Shown here: positions 18,013-26,886 of the stretch, piece by piece
How positions within the stretch are numbered: position 1 is the first letter of the stretch
How the letters are laid out: every line of letters starts with the position of its first letter
Source: Pseudomonas tructae
GTDB taxonomy: Bacteria; Pseudomonadota; Gammaproteobacteria; Pseudomonadales; Pseudomonadaceae
DNA length: 64,000 bases
Direction: 5' to 3'
Assembly (NCBI RefSeq): GCF_004214895.1
Contig: NZ_CP035952.1
Location: forward strand, 2,304,501 to 2,368,500
The notes under the pieces: model-generated
What the model saw: only the letters and a program-made list of their open reading frames with translations
The model's database searches: none
What the model was told of the DNA's origin: nothing
Translations under genes and position numbers: made by a program

Positions 18013-18333
18013 GTGAACCGATCCCTGTCGGGCCTGGCGATGGCCCTGCTCTTGAGTTCGCCGCTGCAGGCTGCGCCCGTTGCCGGGCCGTTGCAGCTGG
18101 CGGCCAGCAACAACAACCCCTACAACAGCCCGATCATGCGCGCCAACCCCAACAGCCGCCAGGGCAGCGTCCCCGCTACGCCGCCGGTGCGCGGCCCTTC
18201 GACCCAGCCCAACCCGCGCCCGCCGACCCTGGACAACCGCGGTATCGGCAACGGTGAAAACATCCGCCGCGAACAGACCACACCGCGCCTGGAACCCACC
18301 CGGCCGCCACGCGCACCTGCGCCCACGCCCTGA
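18013..18333 (+). CDS. Small secreted Pro/Asn-rich protein
   Basis: A 106-residue protein from the GTG at 18013, chosen because GGAGG lies 8 nt upstream; a GTG at 18004 overlaps that site. Signal peptide MNRSLSGLAMALLLSSPLQA, then a low-complexity mature region rich in Pro, Asn and Arg (NPYNSPIMRANPNSRQG, PPTLDNRGIGNGENIRR). No known domain, no Cys. It is probably periplasmic and disordered. It ends 30 bp before the sugar dehydrogenase gene and may be co-transcribed with it. Confidence 0.65.
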   Translation: MNRSLSGLAMALLLSSPLQAAPVAGPLQLAASNNNPYNSPIMRANPNSRQGSVPATPPVRGPSTQPNPRPPTLDNRGIGNGENIRREQTTPRLEPTRPPRAPAPTP

Positions 18334-18363
18334 GTAACGGGCCCTCCCTGGAAGGAATCGCTG

Positions 18364-19509
18364 ATGTCCCCACGCACCTGGTTACCCACCCTGATCACCG
18401 CGGCGCTGTTGCCGCTGCTGGCCTATGCCGCGCCCGAACGCGACTTCAAAAGCGAGGAGGGCAGCGTCAAGGTCAGTACCCTCGCCGAAGGCCTGCGCAA
18501 CCCCTGGGCCCTGGCGTTCCTGCCGGACGGCCAGGGCATCCTGGTGACCGAGCGGGCCGGCAACCTGCGCATCGTCAGCCCCGAGGGCAAGGTCGGGCCT
18601 GCCCTGGGCGGCGTCCCTCAGGTGTGGGCCAAGGGCCAGGGCGGTCTGCTTGATGTCGTCCTTTCACCGACCTTCAAGCAGGATCGTATGGTCTATCTGT
18701 CCTATGCCGAAGGCGGCGGCGAGGGCGATACGGCGGGTACAGCAGTGGGGCGCGGGCGCCTGGCGGCCGACAACGCCAAGCTTGAAGACTTCAACGTGAT
18801 TTTCCGCCAGCAGCCCAAGCTCTCCAGCGGCAATCATTTTGGCTCGCGCCTGGTCTTCGATCGTGACGGCTACCTGTTCATCGCCCTGGGCGAGAACAAC
18901 CAGCGGCCGACCGCGCAGGACCTGGACAAGCTGCAGGGCAAGCTGGTGCGCATCCTGCCGGACGGCACGGTGCCCAAGGACAATCCTTTCGTCGGCCAGG
19001 ACAATGTCCGTCCCGAGATCTGGTCGTTCGGCCACCGCAACCAGCAAGGCGCTGCGCTCAACCCCTGGACTGGCGAACTGTGGACCCACGAGCACGGGCC
19101 CCGTGGCGGCGACGAGATCAATATCCCCAAACCGGGCAAAAACTATGGTTGGCCAATCGCCACCCATGGCATCAACTATTCGCTGATGCCGATCCCTGAA
19201 GCCAAGGGTAAGCATGTCGATGGCATGGTCGATCCGCACCACGTCTGGGAGAAATCCCCGGCCATCAGCGGCATGGCGTTTTACGACAACCCGCGCTTCA
19301 AACCCTGGGACCACAACCTGTTCATTGGCGCGCTGGCGGCCCAGGAGCTGATTCGCCTGGAGCTTGACGGTGACAAGGTGGTGCATGAGGAGCGCCTGCT
19401 TGGCGAGCTCAAGGCGCGGATTCGTGATGTGCGGGTGGGGCCGGATGGGTATCTGTATCTGCTGACCGATGAGAGCGATGGAGCGCTGCTCAAGGTCGGG
19501 CTGAAGTAG
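18364..19509 (+). CDS. PQQ-dependent soluble aldose sugar dehydrogenase family (YliI/Asd-like)
   Basis: Periplasmic six-bladed beta-propeller enzyme of 381 residues. Signal peptide to about 22, then EGLRNPWALAFLPDGQGILV, GQGGLLDVVLSPTFKQDRMV, GNHFGSRLVFDRDGYLFIAL, GHRNQQGAALNPWTGELWTH, HEHGPRGGDEIN and KNYGWPIATHGINYS, all typical of the GDSB/YliI group that oxidises aldoses using PQQ. The stop codon lies inside a REP element. The physiological sugar is unknown. Confidence 0.9.
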   Translation: MSPRTWLPTLITAALLPLLAYAAPERDFKSEEGSVKVSTLAEGLRNPWALAFLPDGQGILVTERAGNLRIVSPEGKVGPALGGVPQVWAKGQGGLLDVVLSPTFKQDRMVYLSYAEGGGEGDTAGTAVGRGRLAADNAKLEDFNVIFRQQPKLSSGNHFGSRLVFDRDGYLFIALGENNQRPTAQDLDKLQGKLVRILPDGTVPKDNPFVGQDNVRPEIWSFGHRNQQGAALNPWTGELWTHEHGPRGGDEINIPKPGKNYGWPIATHGINYSLMPIPEAKGKHVDGMVDPHHVWEKSPAISGMAFYDNPRFKPWDHNLFIGALAAQELIRLELDGDKVVHEERLLGELKARIRDVRVGPDGYLYLLTDESDGALLKVGLK

Positions 19510-19528
19510 GAGCGGGCTTGCCCCGCGA
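19507..19528 (+). repeat. Single REP element overlapping a stop codon
   Basis: TAGGAGCGGGCTTGCCCCGC continues to 19528. Its first three bases are the TAG stop of the sugar dehydrogenase gene. No inverted partner is nearby. Confidence 0.85.
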
Positions 19529-19573
19529 CACGCGCACGCCGCAGAATGCCCACTTTTGCCATGGACGCCGCGC

Positions 19574-20692
19574 ATGTCCTGCTTCACCGAACAGTCTCCC
19601 CTGGCCCGCTACCAGCAGGCCATTGCCAGCCAGGGGTTTGTCAGCGACCCGGCCCAGTTGCAGGCCGCCACCGCCCTGAACACCTGTTTCGAAGCCTTGC
19701 AGCGCGGTGAAACGCCTCAGGGCGTCTACCTCTGGGGCCCCGTGGGGCGTGGCAAGACCTGGCTCATGGACCAGTTCCACGGCTGCCTGCAGGTACCGGC
19801 CCGGCGTCAGCATTTTCACCACTTCATGCGTTGGCTGCACCAACGCCTGTTTCAGCTCAACGGCACCGCCGAGCCCTTGCAGGCCCTGGCCTTGTCCCTG
19901 GCTGAAGAGATCCGCGTGCTGTGTTTCGACGAGCTGTTCGTCAACGACATCGGCGATGCGATCATTCTGGGCGGCCTGTTCCAGGTGTTGTTCGAGGCCG
20001 GTGTGGTGATCGTCGCCACTTCTAACCAGCCACCTGACCAGTTGTACAACGACGGTTTCAACCGTGAACGCTTCCTGCCGGCGATTGCCGCGATTGAGCA
20101 GCATATGCTGGTGGTTGCGGTGGCGGGGGAGCAGGACCATCGGCTGCACCCCGGCGCGGTGACACAGCGCTACTGGATTGCCGAAAAAGGCCAGCCTGCA
20201 GCCTTGGCCCAGGTCTTCGAACAACTGCGCGGCGAACAACCGGCTACCGACCAGCCGTTACAGATCGGTTCACGCCAACTGAATGTGGTGCAGCGCTGCG
20301 ACAGCGTACTCTGGTGCCGTTACGCCGACCTGTGTGAACAACCCTTTGCCGCCATGGATTTCATGGCCCTGTGCGACAGTTTCCAGGCCATCGCGCTTGG
20401 CGAGGTGCCGGCCCTGGGCGCCCGCCAGCGTCCGGCGAAGATCGCCCGTGGCACCGAGGATGGCGCCCAGCGGGTGCTGGCCGGGGACCGTGAGCTGCCG
20501 CAGTTGTCGGTGCACGACGACAGCGTGCGGCGCTTCATCGCCCTGGTCGATGAATGCTACGACCGTCGGATCGCCCTCTACCTGGAGGCCGAGGTGGCCC
20601 TGGAAGCGCTCTACACTCAAGGGTATCTGGAGTTCCCGTTCCGGCGCACGCTCAGCCGCTTGCGGGAGATGCAATTGCAACGCTTCTGCTGA
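19574..20692 (+). CDS. AFG1/ZapE-like AAA ATPase
   Basis: A 372-residue cytoplasmic P-loop ATPase from the ATG at 19574 (MSCFTEQSPLARYQQAIASQ). Walker A is GPVGRGKTWLMDQF, Walker B is VLCFDELFVNDIGDA, and sensor-like ATSNQPPDQLYNDGFNRERF follows. Length and motifs match the AFG1/ZapE family, where E. coli ZapE acts at the division ring under stress. Pseudomonas usually encode another copy elsewhere, so this may be a paralogue. It ends 10 bp before the DinB-fold gene, suggesting an operon. The specific division role is not shown here. Confidence 0.87.
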   Translation: MSCFTEQSPLARYQQAIASQGFVSDPAQLQAATALNTCFEALQRGETPQGVYLWGPVGRGKTWLMDQFHGCLQVPARRQHFHHFMRWLHQRLFQLNGTAEPLQALALSLAEEIRVLCFDELFVNDIGDAIILGGLFQVLFEAGVVIVATSNQPPDQLYNDGFNRERFLPAIAAIEQHMLVVAVAGEQDHRLHPGAVTQRYWIAEKGQPAALAQVFEQLRGEQPATDQPLQIGSRQLNVVQRCDSVLWCRYADLCEQPFAAMDFMALCDSFQAIALGEVPALGARQRPAKIARGTEDGAQRVLAGDRELPQLSVHDDSVRRFIALVDECYDRRIALYLEAEVALEALYTQGYLEFPFRRTLSRLREMQLQRFC

Positions 20693-20702
20693 GGAGTCGA
20701 TC

Positions 20703-21287
20703 ATGGCCGAACCTCTTTCGCACCACCTGCTGACCATGGCTTACCAGAATGGCTGGGCCAATCACAGGGTGTACAAGGCCTGCATGCAACTGAGCCAGGA
20801 CGAGTTCGTTGCCCCGCGGGCAAGTTTTTTCCCGTCGATCAAGGCCACCCTCAACCACATCCTTACCGTCGACTGGTTCTACCTGCAGGCCCTGGAATGC
20901 GAGCAGCGCGGCGAAGCGCCCGACCCGGACAGCCAGCGCTTCTTCGAGCCCGAGGAGCCTTTTGCCACCTGCCAGGACCTGTACGGCGAACAGTCGCAGG
21001 CCGATCACCGCTTGATCGCCTACTGCAGCCAGTTGCATGACGACCAATTGCACCGCTACGTGAGCATCGTGCGGCCTGACTGGGTGCAGCGCGAGCAACG
21101 CCTGCGCCTGCTCTCGCACCTGTTCGAGCACCAGATCCACCACCGTGGTCAGGTGCATGCGATGCTCTGCGACACGTCGGTACACGCGCCACAACTGGAC
21201 GAGTTTTTCTGCGAAGAGGAGGCGCACCTGCGCGCCCAGGACTTTGCCGAACTGGGCTGGAGCGAGGCGCAGATCTGGGGGCGCTAG
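20703..21287 (+). CDS. DinB-family (DfsB-like) metal-binding four-helix protein
   Basis: A 194-residue protein of the DinB/YfiT superfamily, unrelated to DNA polymerase IV. The putative metal-binding histidines appear in TLNHILTVDWFYLQA (about 55-69) and HLFEHQIHHRGQVHAML (about 140-156). Related proteins act as thiol-dependent transferases or have unknown roles. The ATG at 20703 follows a GAGG ribosome site. It overlaps the convergent yqaA-like gene by 4 nt at its 3' end. Confidence 0.85.
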   Translation: MAEPLSHHLLTMAYQNGWANHRVYKACMQLSQDEFVAPRASFFPSIKATLNHILTVDWFYLQALECEQRGEAPDPDSQRFFEPEEPFATCQDLYGEQSQADHRLIAYCSQLHDDQLHRYVSIVRPDWVQREQRLRLLSHLFEHQIHHRGQVHAMLCDTSVHAPQLDEFFCEEEAHLRAQDFAELGWSEAQIWGR

Positions 21288-21718
21288 TACTGCATCCAGC
21301 CCAGGGTCAGCAGTGCCAGTACCAGGTAACGGCCGGCCTTGGCGAGCGTGACGAGCGCCAGGAAGCGCCAGAACGGCTCGCGCATGATTCCGGCGATCAG
21401 GGTCAGCGGGTCGCCGATCACCGGCATCCAGCTCAGCAGCAGCGACCACTGGCCGTAGCGTTGGTAACGTTGCTGGGCCTTTGCCAGCTGTTCGGGCTTG
21501 AATGGAAACCAGCGCTTGTCGCGCAGGTGCTCGATGCCACGGCCCAGCAGCCAGTTGACGATCGAACCGAGGACATTGCCGGCGGTGGCGATCAGCAGCA
21601 GGCTGAGCAGTGCCTCGGGCTCGCGCAGCAACAGGCCGACCAGCACGGCTTCCGATTGCAGCGGCAGCAAGGTCGCGGCGCCGAAGGCGCTGAGAAACAG
21701 CGCCCAGTAACTGAGCAT
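21284..21718 (-). CDS. YqaA-family small membrane protein (VTT/DedA-like)
   Basis: A 144-residue inner-membrane protein with about four hydrophobic segments. It carries SAFGAATLLPLQSEAVLVGL near the N-terminus, GNVLGSIVNWLLGRG, and WMPVIGDPLTLIAGIMREPF, which are the SNARE-associated/VTT (DedA-like) signatures of YqaA. DedA-like proteins help maintain membrane lipid distribution; the role of YqaA itself is uncertain. It starts 10 bp after the stop of the DUF411 copper gene and could be the last gene of that operon. Confidence 0.85.
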   Translation of the reverse strand: MLSYWALFLSAFGAATLLPLQSEAVLVGLLLREPEALLSLLLIATAGNVLGSIVNWLLGRGIEHLRDKRWFPFKPEQLAKAQQRYQRYGQWSLLLSWMPVIGDPLTLIAGIMREPFWRFLALVTLAKAGRYLVLALLTLGWMQY

Positions 21719-21728
21719 CAGCGGCGGA

Positions 21729-22157
21729 TCAGTAGTTGGCGACCACTTCGTCCTTGCCCTCGCGTGTCAGGCCGATGACCTGGTAGGCGTCCTTGTGGTC
21801 ACCCATTTCCATACCGGGCGAGCCCATGGGCATGCCCGGTACCGCCAGCCCCTTGAGATCGGCGCGTTTGCTCAGCAGCTTGATCTGTTCAGCCGGTACA
21901 TGGCCTTCGATGAACTTGCCGTCGATCACCCCGGTATGGCACGAGGCCAGGCGCGGTTCGACGCCCAGGCGCTGCTTGACCGCGCTCATGTTGGGCTCGA
22001 CATGGTCGTTGACCGTGTAGCCGTTGTCTTGCAGGTGTGTAATCCATTCCTTGCAGCAGCCACAGTTGGGGTCACGGTACACATCGATGGTCTGCCCGGC
22101 CTGGGCCAGGGTGCTCAGGGCCAGCAGGCCGAAGGCGACGATTTTTTTGCTCAGCAT
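21729..22157 (-). CDS. DUF411 periplasmic copper/metal-binding protein (CopG-like)
   Basis: A 142-residue exported protein from the ATG at 22157 (GGAGAAG ribosome site). Signal peptide MLSKKIVAFGLLALSTLAQA. The mature N-terminus has IDVYRDPNCGCCKEWITHLQ, the CGCC pair of DUF411/CopG, then a conserved HTGVIDGKFIEGHVPAEQIK and GLAVPGMPMGSPGMEMG. Relatives sit in copper-resistance clusters and bind copper. It lies 14 bp downstream of copB in the same operon. Confidence 0.9.
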   Translation of the reverse strand: MLSKKIVAFGLLALSTLAQAGQTIDVYRDPNCGCCKEWITHLQDNGYTVNDHVEPNMSAVKQRLGVEPRLASCHTGVIDGKFIEGHVPAEQIKLLSKRADLKGLAVPGMPMGSPGMEMGDHKDAYQVIGLTREGKDEVVANY

Positions 22158-22171
22158 GTACTTCTCCACTT

Positions 22172-23038
22172 CTAGAAACGCAGGCGAACCCCGGCGACCA
22201 GACGGGTATGGCCGATGTCGCCATGCTCATCACGGATCTGTTCGGCGTTGTTGCCGTAAGCCCGGTTGAAGCTGATACCCAGGTAAGGGGCAAAGCCGCG
22301 GGTGATTTCGTAGCGCAGGCGCAGGCCGATCTCGCTGTCGGCAAGGCCGCGGCCCTGGTCCCGTGTCGCGTCGTTGCGGCCATAGACGTTGGCCTCAAGC
22401 GACGGTTCGAGGATCCAGCGATTGCTCAGCAGGATAGCGTAACTGCTCTCCAGGCGCAGCGCGGTTTGCTGACGCTCGCCGGCATACAGGGTGGCTTCCA
22501 GCTCCAGGCCATACAGAGGTGTACCCTGGATGCCGAAAGCGGCCCAGGTCTGGCCATTGGCTGGCTTGAAGTCCTGGCGCAGGCCACCGACCAGCTCCCA
22601 CCAGGGGCTAATGGCATGGCCCCAGAGCGCCTGCAGCTCGGCCTTGTGGGTCACACCCTGCTCGCGCTCGCCTTCGCTGCGCAGCCACAGGCGGTCGATG
22701 TCGCCACCGATCCAGGCGTTGGCGTCCCACTTGAGGGCGCTACTGCTGTCGAAGTTCTGGTACTCCAGTTGTTCGACGACCACCGCCCAGTTGGTCTGCC
22801 GGTCGTGGACCTGATGGCCGGGCAATGGTGGGAAGGCGGCCTGGCGGTCGGCGTCGGTAATCGGTCGCAGCGGGGTACGCGGCGTGTCTGTTGCCATGCT
22901 GTGGTTCATGCCCCCATGGTTCATGGCACCGTGGCCCATGGCGGCGTGATCCATGGCTTGGGCGCGTGCCTCTTCACTGGCCAGCAAGGCGAGCAGCGCG
23001 AAGCCGCCGAGCAGCGGACGCAAGATCGGCTCATTCAT
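22172..23038 (-). CDS. copB: Copper resistance outer-membrane protein CopB
   Basis: A 289-residue outer-membrane protein. The ATG at 23038 overlaps the end of copA by 8 nt and begins a signal peptide (MNEPILRPLLGGFALLALLA, about 27 residues). Next comes a short Met/His-rich copper-binding stretch (MDHAAMGHGAMNHGGMNHSM), shorter than in plasmid-borne CopB, then a barrel of amphipathic strands ending in GVRLRF. The family sequesters or exports copper at the outer membrane. It works with CopA. Confidence 0.94.
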   Translation of the reverse strand: MNEPILRPLLGGFALLALLASEEARAQAMDHAAMGHGAMNHGGMNHSMATDTPRTPLRPITDADRQAAFPPLPGHQVHDRQTNWAVVVEQLEYQNFDSSSALKWDANAWIGGDIDRLWLRSEGEREQGVTHKAELQALWGHAISPWWELVGGLRQDFKPANGQTWAAFGIQGTPLYGLELEATLYAGERQQTALRLESSYAILLSNRWILEPSLEANVYGRNDATRDQGRGLADSEIGLRLRYEITRGFAPYLGISFNRAYGNNAEQIRDEHGDIGHTRLVAGVRLRF

Positions 23039-24749
23039 CGACGCGTACCTCGCGGAACATGCCCATTTCCATGTGATAGAGCAGGTGGCAGTGATAGGCC
23101 CAGCGCCCCAGGGCGTCGGCGCTGACTCGGTAGCTGCGGCGGCTGCCCGGGGGGATGTCGAGGGTGTGCTTGCGCACCTGGAAGCGCCCATGTTCGTCTT
23201 CCAGGTCGCTCCATAGGCCATGCAGGTGAATCGGGTGGGCCATCATCGTGTCGTTGACCAGGGTGATGCGCAGGCGCTCGCCGTAGGTCAGGCGCAGTGG
23301 CTCGGCGTCGGAGAACTTGATGCCATTGAACGACCAGGCAAAGCGTTCCATGTGCCCGGTCAGGTGCAGCTCGATCTCCCGTGACGGCTCACGGCCGTCG
23401 GGGTCGGCGAAGGTGCTTTTCAGGTCGGCATAGGTCAGCACCCGTCTGCCGTTGTTGCGCAGGCCGATACCGGGGTCGGCGAGGTTGGGTTTGGGGTTCA
23501 TGGTTTGCATGTCGACCAGCGGGTTGCCGGTCTCGCTGGCCGGATGCTGCTGCATCCCAACCATCATCGAGTGGTCCATGCCGGCCATCTGGCTATGGTC
23601 CATGCCGCCCATGTCCGCCATGGCGCCGTGGCCCATGTCGGCCATGCTCAGGATCGGTCGCGGATCGGGTTGCGGCACCTCGGCGCTCAGCCCGTTGCTG
23701 CGCGCCAGGGTGCCGCGGGCATAACCGCTACGGTCCATGCTCTGGGCATACAGGGTGTAGGCGGGCAAGTCGCCTACACGCACCAGCACATCATAAGTCT
23801 CGGCCACGGCAATGCGCAGCTCATCGACTTCGACTGGTTGCACCGGCTGGCCATCGGCGGCGATCACCGTCAGTTTCAGGCCGGGAATGCGGAAGTCGAA
23901 GTAGCTCATCGCCGAGCCGTTGATCAGGCGCAGGCGCACGGTTTCACCGGGTTGGAACAGGCAGGTGAAGTTGCCGTCCGGCGGCAGGCCGTTGAGCAGG
24001 TAGGTGTAGGTGGCGGCGCTGATATCGGCAAGGTCGGTGGGGCTCATGCGCATGGCGGCCCAGGCCTTGCGCTCGGCAACGCTTTGCTGCCAGCCGTTAG
24101 TGGCGACATCGTCGATGAAATCACCAACGGTGCGCTTGTGGTAGTTGAAGGCGTCCGATTGCTTTTTCAGGGTCGCCATCAGCTCATCGGGGGCCTGGTC
24201 GCTCCAGTCGCTGAGTAGCAGGACATAGTCGCGTTGATAGTGGTGGGGCTCGGGCACTTTCGGTTCGATGACGATCGCCCCGTAGACACCGGCTTGTTCC
24301 TGCAAGCCGGAATGGCTGTGATACCAGTAGGTGCCGCTCTGCTCCAGGGTGAAGCGATAGAGGTATTCACCTCCGGCTTCAATGCCGGCAAAACTCAGGC
24401 CCGGCACGCCATCCATGTTGGCCGGGAGGATGATCCCGTGCCAGTGCAGCGAGGTCGGCTCGTTCAGGCGGTTACGCACCCGCAGGGTCACGGTGTCACC
24501 TTCACGCCAGCGCAGGGTCGGGCCGGGCAGGCTGTTGTTGATGGTCAGTGCGGTGCGCGCCCGGCCAGTGAGGTTCACCGGGGTCTGGCCGATGAACAGC
24601 TCGAAGTGTTCACCGCCAAGCTCATTGGCAAACACGTTGGGCGCGGCAAACGCCGGCAGGCGCCAGAGGCCGAGACCGGCCAGGGCGCTGCCGGCGGCAA
24701 AGCCCTTGACGAAGGTGCGGCGGGTGGGGTGTCGAAGCATGGGTGCCAT
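23031..24749 (-). CDS. copA: Periplasmic multicopper oxidase CopA (PcoA type)
   Basis: Multicopper oxidase of 572 residues, oxidising Cu(I) in the periplasm. Twin-arginine signal RRTFVKGFAAGSALAGLGLW near residue 11. Copper ligands: HWHG (about 102), HSH (about 142), HPIHLHG (about 510) and HCHLLYHMEMGMF near the C-terminus. A Met-rich insertion of MGHGAMADMGGMDHSQMAGM type (about 365-400) offers extra Cu(I) sites. Start may be 24749 or the ATG at 24740. First gene of the copA-copB-DUF411 operon; a CopR-type box lies 61-76 bp upstream. Confidence 0.95.
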   Translation of the reverse strand: MAPMLRHPTRRTFVKGFAAGSALAGLGLWRLPAFAAPNVFANELGGEHFELFIGQTPVNLTGRARTALTINNSLPGPTLRWREGDTVTLRVRNRLNEPTSLHWHGIILPANMDGVPGLSFAGIEAGGEYLYRFTLEQSGTYWYHSHSGLQEQAGVYGAIVIEPKVPEPHHYQRDYVLLLSDWSDQAPDELMATLKKQSDAFNYHKRTVGDFIDDVATNGWQQSVAERKAWAAMRMSPTDLADISAATYTYLLNGLPPDGNFTCLFQPGETVRLRLINGSAMSYFDFRIPGLKLTVIAADGQPVQPVEVDELRIAVAETYDVLVRVGDLPAYTLYAQSMDRSGYARGTLARSNGLSAEVPQPDPRPILSMADMGHGAMADMGGMDHSQMAGMDHSMMVGMQQHPASETGNPLVDMQTMNPKPNLADPGIGLRNNGRRVLTYADLKSTFADPDGREPSREIELHLTGHMERFAWSFNGIKFSDAEPLRLTYGERLRITLVNDTMMAHPIHLHGLWSDLEDEHGRFQVRKHTLDIPPGSRRSYRVSADALGRWAYHCHLLYHMEMGMFREVRVDE

Positions 24750-24809
24750 TCCAGGGGCTGGGATGGCACGACCTTAGCCAGTGCAGTCTGTCAGCAAACT
24801 GAGCAGTGG

Positions 24810-24825
24810 ATTACAGATTTGTCAG
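24810..24825 (-). promoter_or_regulatory. CopR-type copper box upstream of copA
   Basis: On the copA strand the sequence is CTGACAAATCTGTAAT, an exact fit to the CTGACA-N5-GTAAT pattern I recall for P. aeruginosa CopR targets. It lies 61 bp before the copA start. No copRS genes are in the window. Confidence 0.6.
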
Positions 24826-24913
24826 CTGACCAGGCACGCAGCGCTTCACTGGCGGCCGCAGGCCGGTATACTCCGCGCCGCACGGAGCCCCCACTTTGAA
24901 GGAACAGCGATAC

Positions 24914-26071
24914 ATGCAGGCAATCAAGGCCTATTTCCAACGCCACGGCCACGACGCGTTCAAGCTCGGCCAAGGGCGAATCAGCGGTTACATCTCGGCC
25001 GCCCTGGGGCTGCTCAGCCTGCTGGCGGTGTTGTGCTTCCTGTTCCCCCAGTGGCTGACCTTTGCCGAGTTTCGCAAGGTCTATAGCGTGCAGTTTGCGC
25101 GAACCACGCTGTTGATCGGGCTGATCCTGGCCTTTGCCCTGGGCACCCTGAACATCCTCCTCAACAAACGCAAGCGCCTGGGCTTTACCGGCATCAGCGC
25201 GGCGGGGCTGGCAATGTTCCTCGGGGGTACCAACATCCAGACCCAAACCATCGGCCAGACCCCGTACTCGCTGGGGCTGGACTGGTTCGTGCTGGCGCTG
25301 CTGATCTCGGCGCTGATATTCATTCCGCTGGAAAAGCTCTATGCCAAGGATCCGCAGCAGAACATCCTGCGCCCGCACTGGCGCACCGACCTCAGCTATT
25401 TTTTCGTCAGCCACATGCTGGTGCAGTTCATCCTGATTTTCGTCACCGCGTCGTCCAGCTGGCTGGCCGGCTGGGTGCTCTCCGATACCCTGCAGGCCAA
25501 GGTGCAGAGCCTGCCGATCGTCGTGCAGTTCTTGCTCGCGGTGTTCGTCGCCGACCTCGGTCAGTACTGGTTGCATCGCCTGTACCATGTGGTGCCGTGG
25601 ATGTGGCGTTTTCATGCGGTGCACCATTCGAGCACGCACATGGACTGGCTGGCCGGTTCGCGTATCCACTTCTGTGAAATCCTCCTGACCCGCACCGGTG
25701 TGCTGGCGCCGTTGATCCTGCTGGGCTTCTCGCCCCAGGCGATGAACGCCTATGTGATCCTGGTCGGGGTCCAGGCAGTACTGGCCCATGCCAACGTGCG
25801 TATCGACGGAGGCTGGCTCAACTACCTGCTGGTGCTGCCGCGTTATCACCATTGGCACCACGCCCGGCACAAGGACTACATCTACAAGAACTACGCGATC
25901 CACACGCCCTTGGTAGACATGCTGTTCGGCACCTTCAAGCTGCCGCCCAAGGAATGGCCGGCGCGCTACGGTGTGTTTGGCAAGGATTTGCCCGAAGGCA
26001 TTGTGCGCCAGCACCTGTACCCGCTGCGCAAGCCCGAGCCCAAGGCGCCAACGTCACCCCCTTCGGCCTGA
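24914..26071 (+). CDS. Sterol desaturase/fatty acid hydroxylase-family membrane protein
   Basis: Integral membrane di-iron enzyme of 385 residues; ATG at 24914 preceded by AAGGA. Several hydrophobic segments precede the catalytic domain, whose histidine boxes are HRLYH, HAVHHSSTHMD and HHWHHARH, with a further H in VLAHANV. The family hydroxylates or desaturates lipids or sterol-like substrates, using O2 and non-haem iron. The N-terminal region (about 30-130) with at least three extra membrane spans is longer than in minimal members. The substrate is unknown. It is divergent from the copper operon. Confidence 0.88.
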   Translation: MQAIKAYFQRHGHDAFKLGQGRISGYISAALGLLSLLAVLCFLFPQWLTFAEFRKVYSVQFARTTLLIGLILAFALGTLNILLNKRKRLGFTGISAAGLAMFLGGTNIQTQTIGQTPYSLGLDWFVLALLISALIFIPLEKLYAKDPQQNILRPHWRTDLSYFFVSHMLVQFILIFVTASSSWLAGWVLSDTLQAKVQSLPIVVQFLLAVFVADLGQYWLHRLYHVVPWMWRFHAVHHSSTHMDWLAGSRIHFCEILLTRTGVLAPLILLGFSPQAMNAYVILVGVQAVLAHANVRIDGGWLNYLLVLPRYHHWHHARHKDYIYKNYAIHTPLVDMLFGTFKLPPKEWPARYGVFGKDLPEGIVRQHLYPLRKPEPKAPTSPPSA

Positions 26072-26139
26072 GGTCTTTGCGCGCGAGCCCGACTGCGTTA
26101 GCCTTGAAGGGTTAACGCCATTGGGAGCAAGGAGTATCC

Positions 26140-26886
26140 ATGGACAAGGTTATCGTGATCACTGGCGCCAGCCGCGGCATCGGCGCCGCCACCGCACGCC
26201 TGGCGGCGCAGGCCGGCTACCGCATCTGTATCAATTACCTGAGCGATGACGAGGCGGCCCAGGGTGTACTGGCCGAAGTCCGCGAGTTGGGCGCCGAGGC
26301 CATTGCGGTCAAGGCCGATGTCAGTGTCGAGGACGAGATCATCTTGCTGTTCCAGCGCGTTGATGCCGAGCTTGGGCCGGTTACCGCCCTGGTCAACAAC
26401 GCCGGCACCATTGGCCAGAAGAGCCGGGTCGAGGAAGTCTCCGAGTTTCGCCTGCTCAAGCTGATGAAGACCAACGTGGTCGGGCCGATGCTATGTGCCA
26501 AGCATGCGTTGCTGCGCATGTCGACACGCCATGGCGGGCAGGGTGGCAGTATCGTCAATGTGTCGTCGGTGGCTGCACGCCTGGGCTCGCCCAACGAGTA
26601 CGTCGACTACGCCGCCTCCAAAGGGGCGCTGGACACCTTCACCCTGGGCCTGGCCAAGGAAGTCGCCGGCGAAGGCGTGCGGGTCAATGCCGTGCGTCCG
26701 GGCTACATTTTTACCGAGTTCCATGCCCTGAGCGGCGACCCGGATCGGGTCAGCAAGCTGGAACCCAGCATCCCCATGGGCCGTGGCGGCCAGGCCGAGG
26801 AGGTGGCCGAGGCGATCATCTGGCTGCTGTCAGACAAGGCCTCGTATGCCACCGGCAGCTTCCTCGATCTGGGTGGCGGGCGCTGA
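26140..26886 (+). CDS. SDR-family NAD(P)-dependent oxidoreductase
   Basis: A 248-residue classical short-chain dehydrogenase. Cofactor motif TGASRGIGAATARLA (8-22), structural NNAG (about 87-90), catalytic Ser in NVSSVAARLG and Tyr/Lys in YVDYAASKGALD (about 153-164), then RPGYIFTEFHA. FabG-like in length and layout, but the substrate is not predictable. An AAGGAG ribosome site precedes the ATG. Its stop codon is directly adjacent to that of the convergent kinase gene. Confidence 0.92.
   Translation: MDKVIVITGASRGIGAATARLAAQAGYRICINYLSDDEAAQGVLAEVRELGAEAIAVKADVSVEDEIILLFQRVDAELGPVTALVNNAGTIGQKSRVEEVSEFRLLKLMKTNVVGPMLCAKHALLRMSTRHGGQGGSIVNVSSVAARLGSPNEYVDYAASKGALDTFTLGLAKEVAGEGVRVNAVRPGYIFTEFHALSGDPDRVSKLEPSIPMGRGGQAEEVAEAIIWLLSDKASYATGSFLDLGGGR

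Noticed and set aside
20703..21287. DNA polymerase IV (dinB)
   Set aside because: The DinB name here is the metal-binding four-helix family; no polymerase motifs and the length is 194 residues.
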